Below, one piece after another: positions 56,715 to 64,000 of a DNA stretch of 64,000 nucleotides; position 1 is the first letter of the stretch, and every line of letters starts with the position of its first letter. The position numbers were made by a program, and so were the translations under genes. The notes beneath the pieces were generated by a model. That model searched no databases, was not told where the DNA came from, and saw only the letters and a list, made by a program, of their open reading frames with translations. This stretch comes from a virus: IMG/VR virus record IMGVR_UViG_3300020183_000023, positions 1-64,000 of that record. One strand, written 5' to 3'.

Positions 56715-56722
56715 TATAATAA
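56715..56722 (+). promoter_or_regulatory. Candidate late promoter, TATAATAA
   Basis: TGATATAATAATC lies 28 bases before the ATG of the fibre gene at 56750, inside a T-rich gap, with AAAGGAG as ribosome site. No matching -35 is visible at 16-18 bases. It has the same core as the elements at 6493-6500(-), 60838-60845(+) and 61291-61296(+). Confidence 0.55.
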
Positions 56723-56749
56723 TCTATCTTTCACAAAAGGAGTGTTTGT

Positions 56750-58594
56750 ATGTCCCAGATTAAGAAAAAGTTTATTAAGAATAATGCTGTCGATGGCGCG
56801 AAGCTATTACTTCTTAATGAGCAATCCATCCGTGCCCTTGATGCTAGTGGTAATGCTGTTGAGCTTATGAAGCTTGATGCTTCTGGCGATCTCCGTTTGC
56901 TAGTCCTTCCAAAATCAGATGCCGATCCTACTTCATCTGAGCATTTGGCTCGTAAAGGCTATGTTGATGCTGAAGTTGCTGGCGCTTTAAGTTCTGCAAA
57001 TAGCTATGCCGATGCGCAAATTGCTGCGACAGTAGGTGCTGCACCTGATCTTCTTAATACTCTCCAAGAACTTGCTTCTGCTCTTGGCGATGATGCTAAC
57101 TTTGCTTCTACAATCGCTAGCCAAATTTCTGCTCTTGATGGTCGTTTAGACACACTTGAAGGCGACGATAGCGTAGCTGATTCTGTCGAACAAAGAATTT
57201 CTGAGCGTTTGAGCCCTTCTGATTCTCGCAGAATGCTTTATGTAGACCTTACTGCTCCTGGCGGTTGGCATAAACCAACAGAAAGTCTTTCTTATACTCC
57301 AGATGGTACTATTTTCAAACCGTTCAATGACATCCAAGCTGCAATTAACCACGGTTATACGCAATTAGATGACATGGTTTATGGAGCTAGTGACGCAAAC
57401 CATGACTTCTGTGTTGTTGTTCGCGCTCTTGCTTCTGGTGATGCCACTGGTTCTGATGTCAGCATGCAAACTGGTAATAATGCAAGACCTTTGAGCATTG
57501 TTATTGACCCAAGTGCAATTCGCCAAGCTGCTGGATTAAACGCGCTTTCTTCAGCTGGCGGCGGTAAAATGACGCTTATGGTTGAAGACGGAAATTTTGG
57601 TGCTATCATTCCAATTAAATTGATTGGTACTATCACAATTAGCGGTCAATATACAACACGCGTTAAGCTCAAAAATGTGTTTATCGAGGCTCCTGGGTTC
57701 ACTTCTGCTAACCCTCCTACAGTTGTTACAATTAACGGTACTGCTGGTAGACATTATTTTGATAACTGTAACCTCATGGGTAAAGTTGCATTCCAAGGCG
57801 CATGGGCTCGTTGGCATGACTTTTATAACTGTGCAACACACGGTTATGTTCTAAGCGGTACATCTACAGGTTCTGTTTATTCTTACAACACAATTGTAGA
57901 TGGATCAACATCAGTTGGCACTGGTATTATGGCGTTTAACACGTCTGACCGCATCCACTCTGTTTCACACACAGCTGGTATTCTTCTTATGACCAGATGT
58001 GCGCTTACAAACTCTGCTGGTGTTGTATCTTCAGCCGCTGCTCCTGGCGCTCTCTCTTTAAGAGACGTTAACTTTCATAACGGTACTGCTTACTGCGCAT
58101 TAACTAAATCTGGTTCCGCACCATACATGTTCAGCAATGTCATAAGAAGTGACGCGGCTGACGAAGGAATGGTTGGAACAAGACTAGTTCTTGGTGCATC
58201 ATCTGCAGACTTAAAGTTCGTTTCACAAGATGCGGGTAAATGGAATGCTGGTTCTAACCCAATTAGCGTTAGATCTGCACTTGATGAAGTTGCTGGAAAA
58301 ATCTCCAATTTAAGTCAATCGTTAGATAACCGTTATCCTGTTTCTGGAGTTGCAGTTTTAACCGCTCAAGATATTGCAAACGGATATCTTGCACTTGGTG
58401 CGCCAATGAGCTCAATTGTGCCATCTTCTATTCTTGCATGGGTTGATCGTTTGGCTATTTTTGAAAATAGTGATTTCGCCTTACTTGATACTGGTACAGA
58501 TACTCATTTGGTGTTTGACGGAAGTCTCATGCCAGGCGGTGATGAAGCTCTTGCTGTAGGCGATAGAATTCGTTTTCAGTACTGGGTTGTGTAA
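56750..58594 (+). CDS. Tail fibre/spike with beta-helix-type body
   Basis: 614 residues. The N-terminus (LVLPKSDADPTSSEHLARKG) is a common phage-fibre start, followed by a short coiled coil (residues ~80-140). From ~residue 165 the protein reads like a right-handed beta-helix (FKPFNDIQAAINHGYTQLDD, KLKNVFIEAPGFTS, HYFDNCNLMGKVAFQG, TAGILLMTRCALTNSAGV), the fold of many tailspikes and O-antigen-binding fibres. The end (MPGGDEALAVGDRIRFQYWV) is a small beta tip. Codons look more GC-rich and biased than in neighbours, suggesting high expression or separate acquisition. A strong terminator follows. Confidence 0.75.
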   Translation: MSQIKKKFIKNNAVDGAKLLLLNEQSIRALDASGNAVELMKLDASGDLRLLVLPKSDADPTSSEHLARKGYVDAEVAGALSSANSYADAQIAATVGAAPDLLNTLQELASALGDDANFASTIASQISALDGRLDTLEGDDSVADSVEQRISERLSPSDSRRMLYVDLTAPGGWHKPTESLSYTPDGTIFKPFNDIQAAINHGYTQLDDMVYGASDANHDFCVVVRALASGDATGSDVSMQTGNNARPLSIVIDPSAIRQAAGLNALSSAGGGKMTLMVEDGNFGAIIPIKLIGTITISGQYTTRVKLKNVFIEAPGFTSANPPTVVTINGTAGRHYFDNCNLMGKVAFQGAWARWHDFYNCATHGYVLSGTSTGSVYSYNTIVDGSTSVGTGIMAFNTSDRIHSVSHTAGILLMTRCALTNSAGVVSSAAAPGALSLRDVNFHNGTAYCALTKSGSAPYMFSNVIRSDAADEGMVGTRLVLGASSADLKFVSQDAGKWNAGSNPISVRSALDEVAGKISNLSQSLDNRYPVSGVAVLTAQDIANGYLALGAPMSSIVPSSILAWVDRLAIFENSDFALLDTGTDTHLVFDGSLMPGGDEALAVGDRIRFQYWVV

Positions 58595-58615
58595 TTAAAA
58601 AATTACATATAAATT

Positions 58616-58647
58616 AAAGAGCCGGTGAAAAACCGGCTCTTTTTTTA
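58616..58647 (+). terminator. Rho-independent terminator after fibre gene
   Basis: AAAGAGCCGGT-GAAAA-ACCGGCTCTTT (11-bp perfect stem) is followed by a T run. Because the stem arms end in AAA/TTT it may also act for the convergent minus-strand fibre gene, but that gene ends ~290 bases away. Confidence 0.93.
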
Positions 58648-58650
58648 TTT

Positions 58651-58934
58651 AATTATTAAAATATAATTAACTTATCAAGTCAATAGAAAATAAATATTCA
58701 GAAATTTGTGTATCTATAAAATTTAAACATTTATTTAATGATTTTGTTTCAAACATTGGAGATTTGAATTCATTTTGATTAATTTTATGATTAAAATTCA
58801 ATTTGTATTTTTTATTTAACTTTCAAAAACAATCATTGATCCAAAAATTGTTTTAAATTCAATTCTAAAATAACGGAACACCAGTCATTTTAACCCTTCG
58901 TGGTTATTATAAGTATAATGCAAATTCCTCAATA
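58651..58934. other. AT-rich gap between convergent fibre genes
   Basis: Together with the terminator this 340-base interval has no convincing gene. A minus-strand frame is open for ~50 codons ending at 58667 and contains an ATG at 58756, but it lacks a ribosome site. It may be a decayed gene end. No other structure was seen. Confidence 0.5.
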
Positions 58935-60794
58935 TCAAAGCTTAATAATGTAGTAATTTACGACATAGTTCGCGCTATCTGTTGTTTGCGAGGTCGTAAA
59001 GCTGAAACTATTACTCGCTTTAGCGGTTATTACAGATGACAAATGCCGAGGAGTGGTGTCAACCGTATTTGAAATGTCCATAAGAACCACATAGCTTGTA
59101 GACCCAATATCGCTGAATGAAACCGTAAAAGTAGAAACCTGCGATGTCATGGGTGAAGTACCATAGCGAACAACGCCTGAGATGGTGTTTGCCGCCACAT
59201 AAGCCTTCATTGCCGAGATAGAAGGAGCCTGATCCGTTTCACTTCCGGCAGTCGAGTTTACAACCGCCGCAGTTCTTGCGCGAGCAGTTGTGAAATACTG
59301 ATTACTTCCTTCAGTGATTACACTTGTGGTTGTGTCGATTGCAGCTTGCAATTTCGTGATTGCGCTCGCAACAGACGTATTAGCAAGATAAATGTTAGAA
59401 GCATAATAAATAACAGCACCAGCAGAACCGTCAATTGCTTTACCTGTTCCAGCTGCAATATTGAAAGAACAATTAAGAACAGTGCAAACTGTTCCAGCCG
59501 CAATTAAAATACCTGACTTATTAGCAGTACCGTTTTGGATTAAACTCAGTGCTGCAGTGAATCCGCCTGTTCCGGCCATTTCAATAACATAGTCTTTATC
59601 AGAGATAATTTGACTATTTGAAATAGATGAAACAACAGAATTATTGCTCATCTTAATTGCTCTTGCCGAAACATCTGTTGAATAAAGGCGGTAAATCTCA
59701 GAGTTGAATGCTGAGAAAAGTTGACCTTTAATCAAGTCAAGCGCGTGTCCTGCACCCGTACCAACACAATTGATAACAGTATTATCAAGGTATAGCCGTG
59801 AAAGACTTGGAGCTGTGTTGTTCATTGACACCGCACTATATCCTGCACTTGTTTGGTGAACTTGAGAGTTAATAAGCTGCAAAATAACTTGTTGATTACC
59901 GGTATAATTCAGAACATTTCTTGTCCCGCCTAAAAGATTAGCCACGAGGATGTTGCTGATAGATGAAATGTTTGCAAATATTCCACCGGGTTCAGCAATA
60001 CCAATTGCAAAATCAATACCGCCCTTAATAGAAACAGCTTGGATATTCTTTCTTGGAGCTTGGAGACCAACAAGGTGTGTATTTGAGCGAGTCCAGCTCA
60101 ACGTCTCATTGTAAACACCTGGGTAAATATAAATAACACAGTCTTCGATATTTGCTCCAGCAACAGGTGCAGGCAAGGAATCCATTGCAGCCTGAACTGT
60201 TCTATAAGGAGCAGCTTCTGAACCATTTCCAGTTGAGTCTGAACCATTATATGCAACATAACGGCTGTATTCTGGTCTGAATTGGATAGCACCTTTAACT
60301 GAAGAAACAGATGGAGCTTGGTTCGTTTGGGAACCAGCCATTGAATCAACGACAGCTGCAGTTTGAGCTAATGCGTCTGAGAAGTATTTATTGATAGCAC
60401 CTTCAGAAACATCATCCGTATCAAGAACAACATCACCAATCTCTCCGTTCACAGAAGTAACTGGAGCCGACAAATCTGGTAATTGAGAAGATGGAATTTT
60501 ACCATTCCCATCAAGAGTAGCTACGCCGTCGGGCGAACCTTTTTCTGAATTTTGAACTGTATTATCTGCAGTGTTTAGCCTTTGCCATTCCAAACTATTA
60601 TATATAATCCAATCACCAACTTCCCAATTAGATACTCCATCAATTAGTGTTGTGCCTGCAACAGAGACAATATAATAGTTTCCGCTAACACCAAGACCGC
60701 TATTTAACTCTGGTAAATTAGCGTTTGCGTCCCACGTTCCTTTATAAGTCAAAACTCCTAATTTATTAGACGCAAATTTTTTTAAAAAACTCAT
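58935..60794 (-). CDS. Tail fibre/spike with beta-helix-type body
   Basis: 619 residues. The N-terminus has the widespread phage-fibre unit YKGTWDANANLPELNSGLG ... NWEVGDWIIYNSLEWQRLN, followed by SSQLPDLSAPVTSVNGEIGD. From ~residue 185 a beta-helix-like body begins (RTVQAAMDSLPAPVAGANIE, CVIYIYPGVYNETLSWTRSN). The end (DSANYVVNYYIIKL) resembles the YIIK ends of both collar proteins in this window. AGAGG lies 12 bases before the ATG. It is a second host-recognition spike, opposed to and probably an alternative or partner of 56750-58594. Confidence 0.75.
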   Translation of the reverse strand: MSFLKKFASNKLGVLTYKGTWDANANLPELNSGLGVSGNYYIVSVAGTTLIDGVSNWEVGDWIIYNSLEWQRLNTADNTVQNSEKGSPDGVATLDGNGKIPSSQLPDLSAPVTSVNGEIGDVVLDTDDVSEGAINKYFSDALAQTAAVVDSMAGSQTNQAPSVSSVKGAIQFRPEYSRYVAYNGSDSTGNGSEAAPYRTVQAAMDSLPAPVAGANIEDCVIYIYPGVYNETLSWTRSNTHLVGLQAPRKNIQAVSIKGGIDFAIGIAEPGGIFANISSISNILVANLLGGTRNVLNYTGNQQVILQLINSQVHQTSAGYSAVSMNNTAPSLSRLYLDNTVINCVGTGAGHALDLIKGQLFSAFNSEIYRLYSTDVSARAIKMSNNSVVSSISNSQIISDKDYVIEMAGTGGFTAALSLIQNGTANKSGILIAAGTVCTVLNCSFNIAAGTGKAIDGSAGAVIYYASNIYLANTSVASAITKLQAAIDTTTSVITEGSNQYFTTARARTAAVVNSTAGSETDQAPSISAMKAYVAANTISGVVRYGTSPMTSQVSTFTVSFSDIGSTSYVVLMDISNTVDTTPRHLSSVITAKASNSFSFTTSQTTDSANYVVNYYIIKL

Positions 60795-60833
60795 TTGAAA
60801 AAAAACCTCTATAAAAGTTTTAACATAAATATC

Positions 60834-60845
60834 ATTATATAATAA
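60834..60845. promoter_or_regulatory. Overlapping divergent TATAAT promoters in a palindrome
   Basis: The 86-base gap between divergent genes holds an imperfect palindrome (60829-60853). TATAATAA occurs on the plus strand (60838-60845), 36 bases before ATG 60881, and TATAAT on the minus strand (60839-60834), 40 bases before ATG 60794. No -35 elements are evident. Confidence 0.5.
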
Positions 60846-60880
60846 TATGATATCATTAATTATAATACAAAGGATTTATT

Positions 60881-61288
60881 ATGCAATTTGGAATTCAACC
60901 AATTGAATATTATGGCAATATTAATGATTTTACAACTGTAAAAAGCTGGGATGTTTCTGGCGGCAGTCCAGCTACGTTGTATTTTATTCTGACTAAAACA
61001 GATGGATTAGGAACCAAACGGTTTATTACTGATAATTCTACTACAGTCAATGTTTTATTTTTAAGATCTAGGCCAGCAAAAAGCGGGGAGTCTGCAAAAA
61101 CAATTTCCAAAACAGCCGTTGCTGTTTCTCCAAATGATAAATCTTTGTTTCAAATAAATTTATCAGCAGAAGATGCTTCCAATATACTTTCCGGATCAGT
61201 CCAGTTGGTAGTAACCATCAGTGGTGTTCAAAACAAGAGTAGTGTGCCATATATAATCAAAAAAAGTATTTCTTCCCCTGGATTTTGA
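60881..61288 (+). CDS. Small virion-type protein of unknown family
   Basis: 135 residues, probably all-beta and Ig-like: strands SPATLYFILTKTDGLG, TTVNVLFLRSRP and SGSVQLVVTISGVQNKS. Such small Ig-like proteins often decorate capsids or fibres. AAAGGA precedes the ATG. No family is recognised. Confidence 0.5.
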   Translation: MQFGIQPIEYYGNINDFTTVKSWDVSGGSPATLYFILTKTDGLGTKRFITDNSTTVNVLFLRSRPAKSGESAKTISKTAVAVSPNDKSLFQINLSAEDASNILSGSVQLVVTISGVQNKSSVPYIIKKSISSPGF

Positions 61289-61290
61289 TG

Positions 61291-61296
61291 TATAAT
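61291..61296 (+). promoter_or_regulatory. Candidate late promoter TATAAT
   Basis: TGATGTATAATTTGTG begins right after the previous stop and 42 bases before the ATG at 61338. It matches the spacing of the other TATAAT elements and also has the TG extension (TGATG). No -35 is seen. Confidence 0.5.
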
Positions 61297-61337
61297 TTGT
61301 GTAGTTTAACTCTTTCTTCTTTAATAGAGGTGTATTT

Positions 61338-61865
61338 ATGGCTAGTCCACGTTTTTCAAAGGTAGCAAAGCAACTTGAAGATAACCTAAAGAATTTAGGC
61401 TATTCAAAGGCTAAAGCTAAAGTTGTTTCGGTTGATTCTGATGGCAATGTTATTGCTTGGCTTAACCATTCTTCAGCAGGCTCTGCAGCTGGTGATCTTC
61501 AATGCTTCCTACGTTTTAAAGCATGGGAAGTTGCTGGTCTTCAGTGGCCAGATTCAATGAAAACACAGCTACATGCTGCTGGTCAATTTGCAGAAGGTGC
61601 TGCTCTTGTTGAACTTATTATCGAAGCTCCTGCGGCAACACCTGCTGCCGGCGGACTTCATAAGTTCCTTCCAGATGTTCTCCATGTTCTTCGTGGACAA
61701 AACGGCGCAGTCGTCAGGCTAAAAGAAACTGCCGCTGGATCAGCCCCTGCTCTTGCTCCAGGCGGAGTCCTTGCAACTGCTGCTGCAACATGGAATGCTG
61801 CTGGTGTAGAAGTCGGTGTGCTTATGCCTTACGGCCGTGGCACTGCTCCTGGTTCTTTGGCCTAA
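61338..61865 (+). CDS. Ala/Gly-rich structural-type protein
   Basis: 175 residues starting MASPRFSKVAKQLEDNLKNL, rich in Ala, Gly and Leu, with a beta-like middle (AKVVSVDSDGNVIAWLNHSS) and an Ala/Pro-rich end. The codon bias (GCT, CTT) and GAGG ribosome site indicate strong expression. It is flanked by its own promoter and terminator, as expected of an abundant virion protein. No family is recognised. Confidence 0.55.
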   Translation: MASPRFSKVAKQLEDNLKNLGYSKAKAKVVSVDSDGNVIAWLNHSSAGSAAGDLQCFLRFKAWEVAGLQWPDSMKTQLHAAGQFAEGAALVELIIEAPAATPAAGGLHKFLPDVLHVLRGQNGAVVRLKETAAGSAPALAPGGVLATAAATWNAAGVEVGVLMPYGRGTAPGSLA

Positions 61866-61870
61866 TTTAG

Positions 61871-61895
61871 TGGGCCGAAAGGCCCATTTATTTTT
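61871..61895 (+). terminator. Rho-independent terminator
   Basis: TGGGCC-GAAA-GGCCCA (6-bp GC-rich stem with a stable GAAA tetraloop) is followed by TTTATTTTT, 6 bases after the stop at 61865. Confidence 0.9.
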
Positions 61896-61911
61896 AATCT
61901 TGAGGTGAAAA

Positions 61912-62178
61912 ATGGCTTTACTAAGTCCAGAAGTAAAAAAACTATTAAACGACTTTTCAAAGTCACAGCCAGCTTTGAATCTTCCAGGTCTTCCTGCTGA
62001 CCAAGCAGGCATTAAGCTTGGTGATCTTATCGAAGCAGCTGCGGCTGGTGAAGTTGCTGACCAATCTGCTGCAATTGCAGCACTACAGGCGGCTGTGCTA
62101 GCACTACAAGGTCAAGTTAGTACGTTGCAATCAACTGTAGCTGATCATGAGTCTCGTATTGCTGCTCTTGAACCATAA
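61912..62178 (+). CDS. Small coiled-coil protein
   Basis: 88 residues. The C-terminal half is a heptad coiled coil (LQAAVLALQGQVSTLQSTVA, DHESRIAALEP), which likely trimerises. The N-terminal half is short and Pro/Leu-rich (NLPGLPADQAGI). GAGGTG precedes the ATG. It is probably a small structural or fibre-attachment protein; the codon bias matches the preceding gene. Confidence 0.5.
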   Translation: MALLSPEVKKLLNDFSKSQPALNLPGLPADQAGIKLGDLIEAAAAGEVADQSAAIAALQAAVLALQGQVSTLQSTVADHESRIAALEP

Positions 62179-62188
62179 GAGGTGTTAA

Positions 62189-63106
62189 ATGAAACAAAAT
62201 GAGTTATTTCAAAACATTGACACGCTTATGACGGAAGTTCTTGAACTCAAGAAATCTTGGGACGAGAAAGTTGAAAAGGCTGAAGCTGAGCCTTCTGATG
62301 CGCAAGATGATGCTGTTCATATGGCAGATCATGGCGCAGACGAAGAAAGTCTCGCTGAATACGCTAAAAAACTTTCTGACGAAGAACTTCATGAACTCAT
62401 TTCTTCACTAGTCCAAGAAGCAGAAGGACGAGGCGGAGAAGGTGAAGAACAAGAAGCCCCTGAAGTGGGTAAAAGCGAAGACGAAGACGAAGACGAAGGC
62501 GAGGACGAATCTGAAGAACCAGAAATGGAAAAAGCAGATGAGCAAATGCCTGAAGACGACGAAGCTATGCAAATGCCTGAACAAGACGCAGATGCTGAAT
62601 CGGAACCAGAAGAAGGTGGCGATTTAGGCTCAAAAGTAGCTGAACTTTCTGACGAAGAAATCCAAACTTTGATGTCAGCAATTCAAGCTGAAATGGGCAA
62701 TCGTGGCGGCGGTGGTGCTGGTCCTGCTCCAGTTGGAAAATCAGAGTATGAAGAAAAGATGGAAAAAAGCTTACGTGCTGCTATCAAAAAAATTGATGAA
62801 CTTAGTTCTCAAATTGACTCTCTAAAAAAGAGTAACGCTAAGAAAGTAGAACGTAAAGAGTCTATGCCATCTCAAAAATATGCTGATCCTAAAGTTACAG
62901 TTTTAGAAAAATCTGTTCCAGAAGATTCTAAAGTTGTTATGACTGGAGCAACTCTTGCAAACTGGCTAATTAGCGAACAAGCTGCCGGAAACAAAAAGGT
63001 TAACTCCGATATTGTTACTAAGGCAAACCTTGCTAAGTCTGTTGAAGATGCTTCTGAGTTCTATAAAGAACTCGAAAGAATTGGAATTAAAGCACCTCGC
63101 TCATAA
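62189..63106 (+). CDS. Acidic repeat protein, scaffold- or core-like
   Basis: 305 residues with a very acidic middle (KSEDEDEDEGEDESEEPEME). A duplicated unit is visible: LSDEELHELISSLVQEAEGR (~62-81) followed by GKSEDE, and LSDEEIQTLMSAIQAEMGNR (~154-173) followed by GKSEYE. The C-terminal part is helical and basic (MEKSLRAAIKKIDELSSQID). Acidic, helical, repeat-containing proteins act as prohead cores or scaffolds, so such a role is possible; no family match was recognised. GAGG precedes the ATG and a strong terminator follows. Confidence 0.5.
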   Translation: MKQNELFQNIDTLMTEVLELKKSWDEKVEKAEAEPSDAQDDAVHMADHGADEESLAEYAKKLSDEELHELISSLVQEAEGRGGEGEEQEAPEVGKSEDEDEDEGEDESEEPEMEKADEQMPEDDEAMQMPEQDADAESEPEEGGDLGSKVAELSDEEIQTLMSAIQAEMGNRGGGGAGPAPVGKSEYEEKMEKSLRAAIKKIDELSSQIDSLKKSNAKKVERKESMPSQKYADPKVTVLEKSVPEDSKVVMTGATLANWLISEQAAGNKKVNSDIVTKANLAKSVEDASEFYKELERIGIKAPRS

Positions 63107-63141
63107 TGCCCATCCCTCCCTCTTATGAGTTAGGTATTCTG

Positions 63142-63175
63142 CCCTAAGAATTTTTTCTTAGGGTTTTCTTTTTTT
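63142..63175 (+). terminator. Rho-independent terminator
   Basis: CCCTAAGAA-TTTT-TTCTTAGGG (9-bp stem) is followed by TTTTCTTTTTTT, 36 bases after the stop at 63106. Confidence 0.92.
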
Positions 63176-63209
63176 ACAAAACTGCATACATTTAATTTAG
63201 GAGATTTTT

Positions 63210-63482
63210 ATGCAAGAAAAACTAATTCGTCTTTGTTGTAAAAATTGTTCTAATAGCTTTTTATGTTGGGAAGATAAAAAACCAACTAATTGTCCAAAAT
63301 GCCAGTCAGCAACTTTACTTACTGTTATGAATACAAACACTGTTCCTGTTACTACTGGGACGATGATTGAATATTCATATGACAATTTAGATACAATCGA
63401 TTCTTTTATTACAGAACAAGCGCAAATTGAAGATCAAGAGCGTGATTTAAACAAATTAGCAAAAGGTCGAAAAGACGCATGA
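63210..63482 (+). CDS. Zinc-ribbon protein
   Basis: 90 residues with two cysteine pairs (CCKNCSNSFLCWEDKK and TNCPKCQ) that should form a zinc ribbon, then a helical acidic part ending in LNKLAKGRKDA. AGGAGA precedes the ATG, and the stop overlaps the helicase-like start (ATGA), so the two are coupled. Function is unknown; it may regulate or load the helicase. Confidence 0.6.
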   Translation: MQEKLIRLCCKNCSNSFLCWEDKKPTNCPKCQSATLLTVMNTNTVPVTTGTMIEYSYDNLDTIDSFITEQAQIEDQERDLNKLAKGRKDA

Positions 63483-64000
63483 GCACAGAAATTAAAGATA
63501 ATATTGCTAACTTTGACGCTAGATTTTTAAAAGGTGCTGTACTTCGCCTTATTCTGCAACCATCTTTGATAGATAAATATCGAGAATATCTATATCCAGA
63601 AATGTTTGATATTGGAGATGAATTTCAATCTTTATTTCGTGTTGCAAAAATATTATTAGATCGATCTAAAATCGAACCTGTTTCTATGGAAGCTTTGATA
63701 GGTTGGTTAAATTTGCAGCCATCGGGCGATGGGCGTGATGCTAGTATGCAGCTAGCAGAAAAAATGCGACTAGATTCTGATCTTTATAAATTTGCGCAAA
63801 ATGATGGATATTTTGCAGAATTTTTAAGATATCTTAAAGCGCAAACTTTTATTAATTCCCATAAATCGGTTACTAAGAAATTTAAAAATACAGATTTTGA
63901 TTCTGCGTATAAAGATCTAGAAATTACTCTAAGCAAGATTAAGTCTATTGGTACCGAGGAAGAAGAAACTGTTAATTGGGAAACTGCTCATAAATTTCTA
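63479..64000 (+). CDS. DnaB-like replicative helicase, N-terminal part
   Basis: The frame from ATG 63479 runs off the right edge (174 residues seen). The helical N-terminus (FDARFLKGAVLRLILQPSLI, YLYPEMFDIGDEFQSLFRVA) resembles the primase-interacting N-terminal domain of phage DnaB/gp41-type helicases. The ATPase motor domain, with its Walker motifs, would lie outside the window. The link to the primase-like gene at 52245-54167 and PolIII alpha is consistent. Confidence 0.55.
   Translation, partial: MSTEIKDNIANFDARFLKGAVLRLILQPSLIDKYREYLYPEMFDIGDEFQSLFRVAKILLDRSKIEPVSMEALIGWLNLQPSGDGRDASMQLAEKMRLDSDLYKFAQNDGYFAEFLRYLKAQTFINSHKSVTKKFKNTDFDSAYKDLEITLSKIKSIGTEEEETVNWETAHKFL

Noticed and set aside
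58667-58756. Minus-strand 29-codon ORF (MFETKSLNKC...) in the gap between convergent fibres
   Set aside because: No ribosome site, very short, AT-rich; the open stretch upstream is closed by stops. Mentioned as possible decayed gene end only.
1-64000. CRISPR arrays, tRNA genes, insertion sequences
   Set aside because: No spaced repeat array, no cloverleaf recognised and no transposase seen; the repeats present are tandem coding repeats.

Overview
The window looks like part of a large, AT-rich genome of a contractile-tailed bacteriophage (myovirus). It carries a P2/T4-type baseplate module, many tail-fibre genes and a holin/endolysin lysis cassette. It also has a T4-like recombination and repair set (UvsX/RecA-type recombinase, gp32-like ssDNA-binding protein with a T4-style zinc site, gp46/gp47-type nuclease) and a phage GroEL. 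Genes are packed on both strands with TAATG/ATGA-type overlaps, no tRNA or rRNA gene was recognised, and TAA, TGA and TAG all act as stops. The N-terminal membrane segment and coiled coil of a spanin-like lysis protein weakly suggest a Gram-negative host; the sequence alone does not name the host.

Layout. (1) 1-29272, minus strand: a late structural operon. Reading in the direction of transcription it runs W/gp25-like protein, giant baseplate J, a gpI-position protein, then a long series of fibre, collar and adhesin proteins, several of them paralogues. This matches the W-J-I-fibre order of P2-like tails. A T4-late-type TATAAATA lies upstream of the first gene. (2) 29441-33238, plus strand: two small genes, a DNA polymerase III alpha subunit (PHP plus palm, lacking the usual C-terminal part) and one more small gene. 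(3) 33227-38935, minus strand: a lysis cassette (holin, M15 peptidase, spanin-like protein) with two large disordered Lys/Pro-rich proteins. (4) 39022-40414, plus strand: an amidoligase-family enzyme overlapping a low-molecular-weight phosphatase-like gene. (5) 40403-52119, minus strand: dCMP-deaminase-like protein, P-loop kinase, zinc protein, a protein resembling the alpha-glutamyl/putrescinyl-thymine pyrophosphorylase / amino-acid:DNA transferase superfamily, and an FAD oxidoreductase. Next come the recombinase, ssDNA-binding protein, HNH protein, a separate ORF resembling the missing C-terminal part of PolIII alpha, and gp46/gp47. (6) 52245-56684, plus strand: primase-like protein, an unknown, GroEL and a small gene. 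(7) 56750-63106: two convergent beta-helix-type fibre genes and several small structural-looking genes, with their own TATAAT-type promoters and strong terminators. (8) 63210 to the end, plus strand: a zinc-ribbon protein and the start of a DnaB-like helicase.

The two most interesting points are a probable DNA thymidine-hypermodification cassette (40590-44188) and an apparently split DNA polymerase III alpha, with its body at 30028-32946(+) and its probable HhH/OB-fold tail at 48383-49201(-). The amidoligase/phosphatase pair next to the modification cassette is a third candidate for undescribed biochemistry. All family assignments come from reading motifs by eye; no database search was run.
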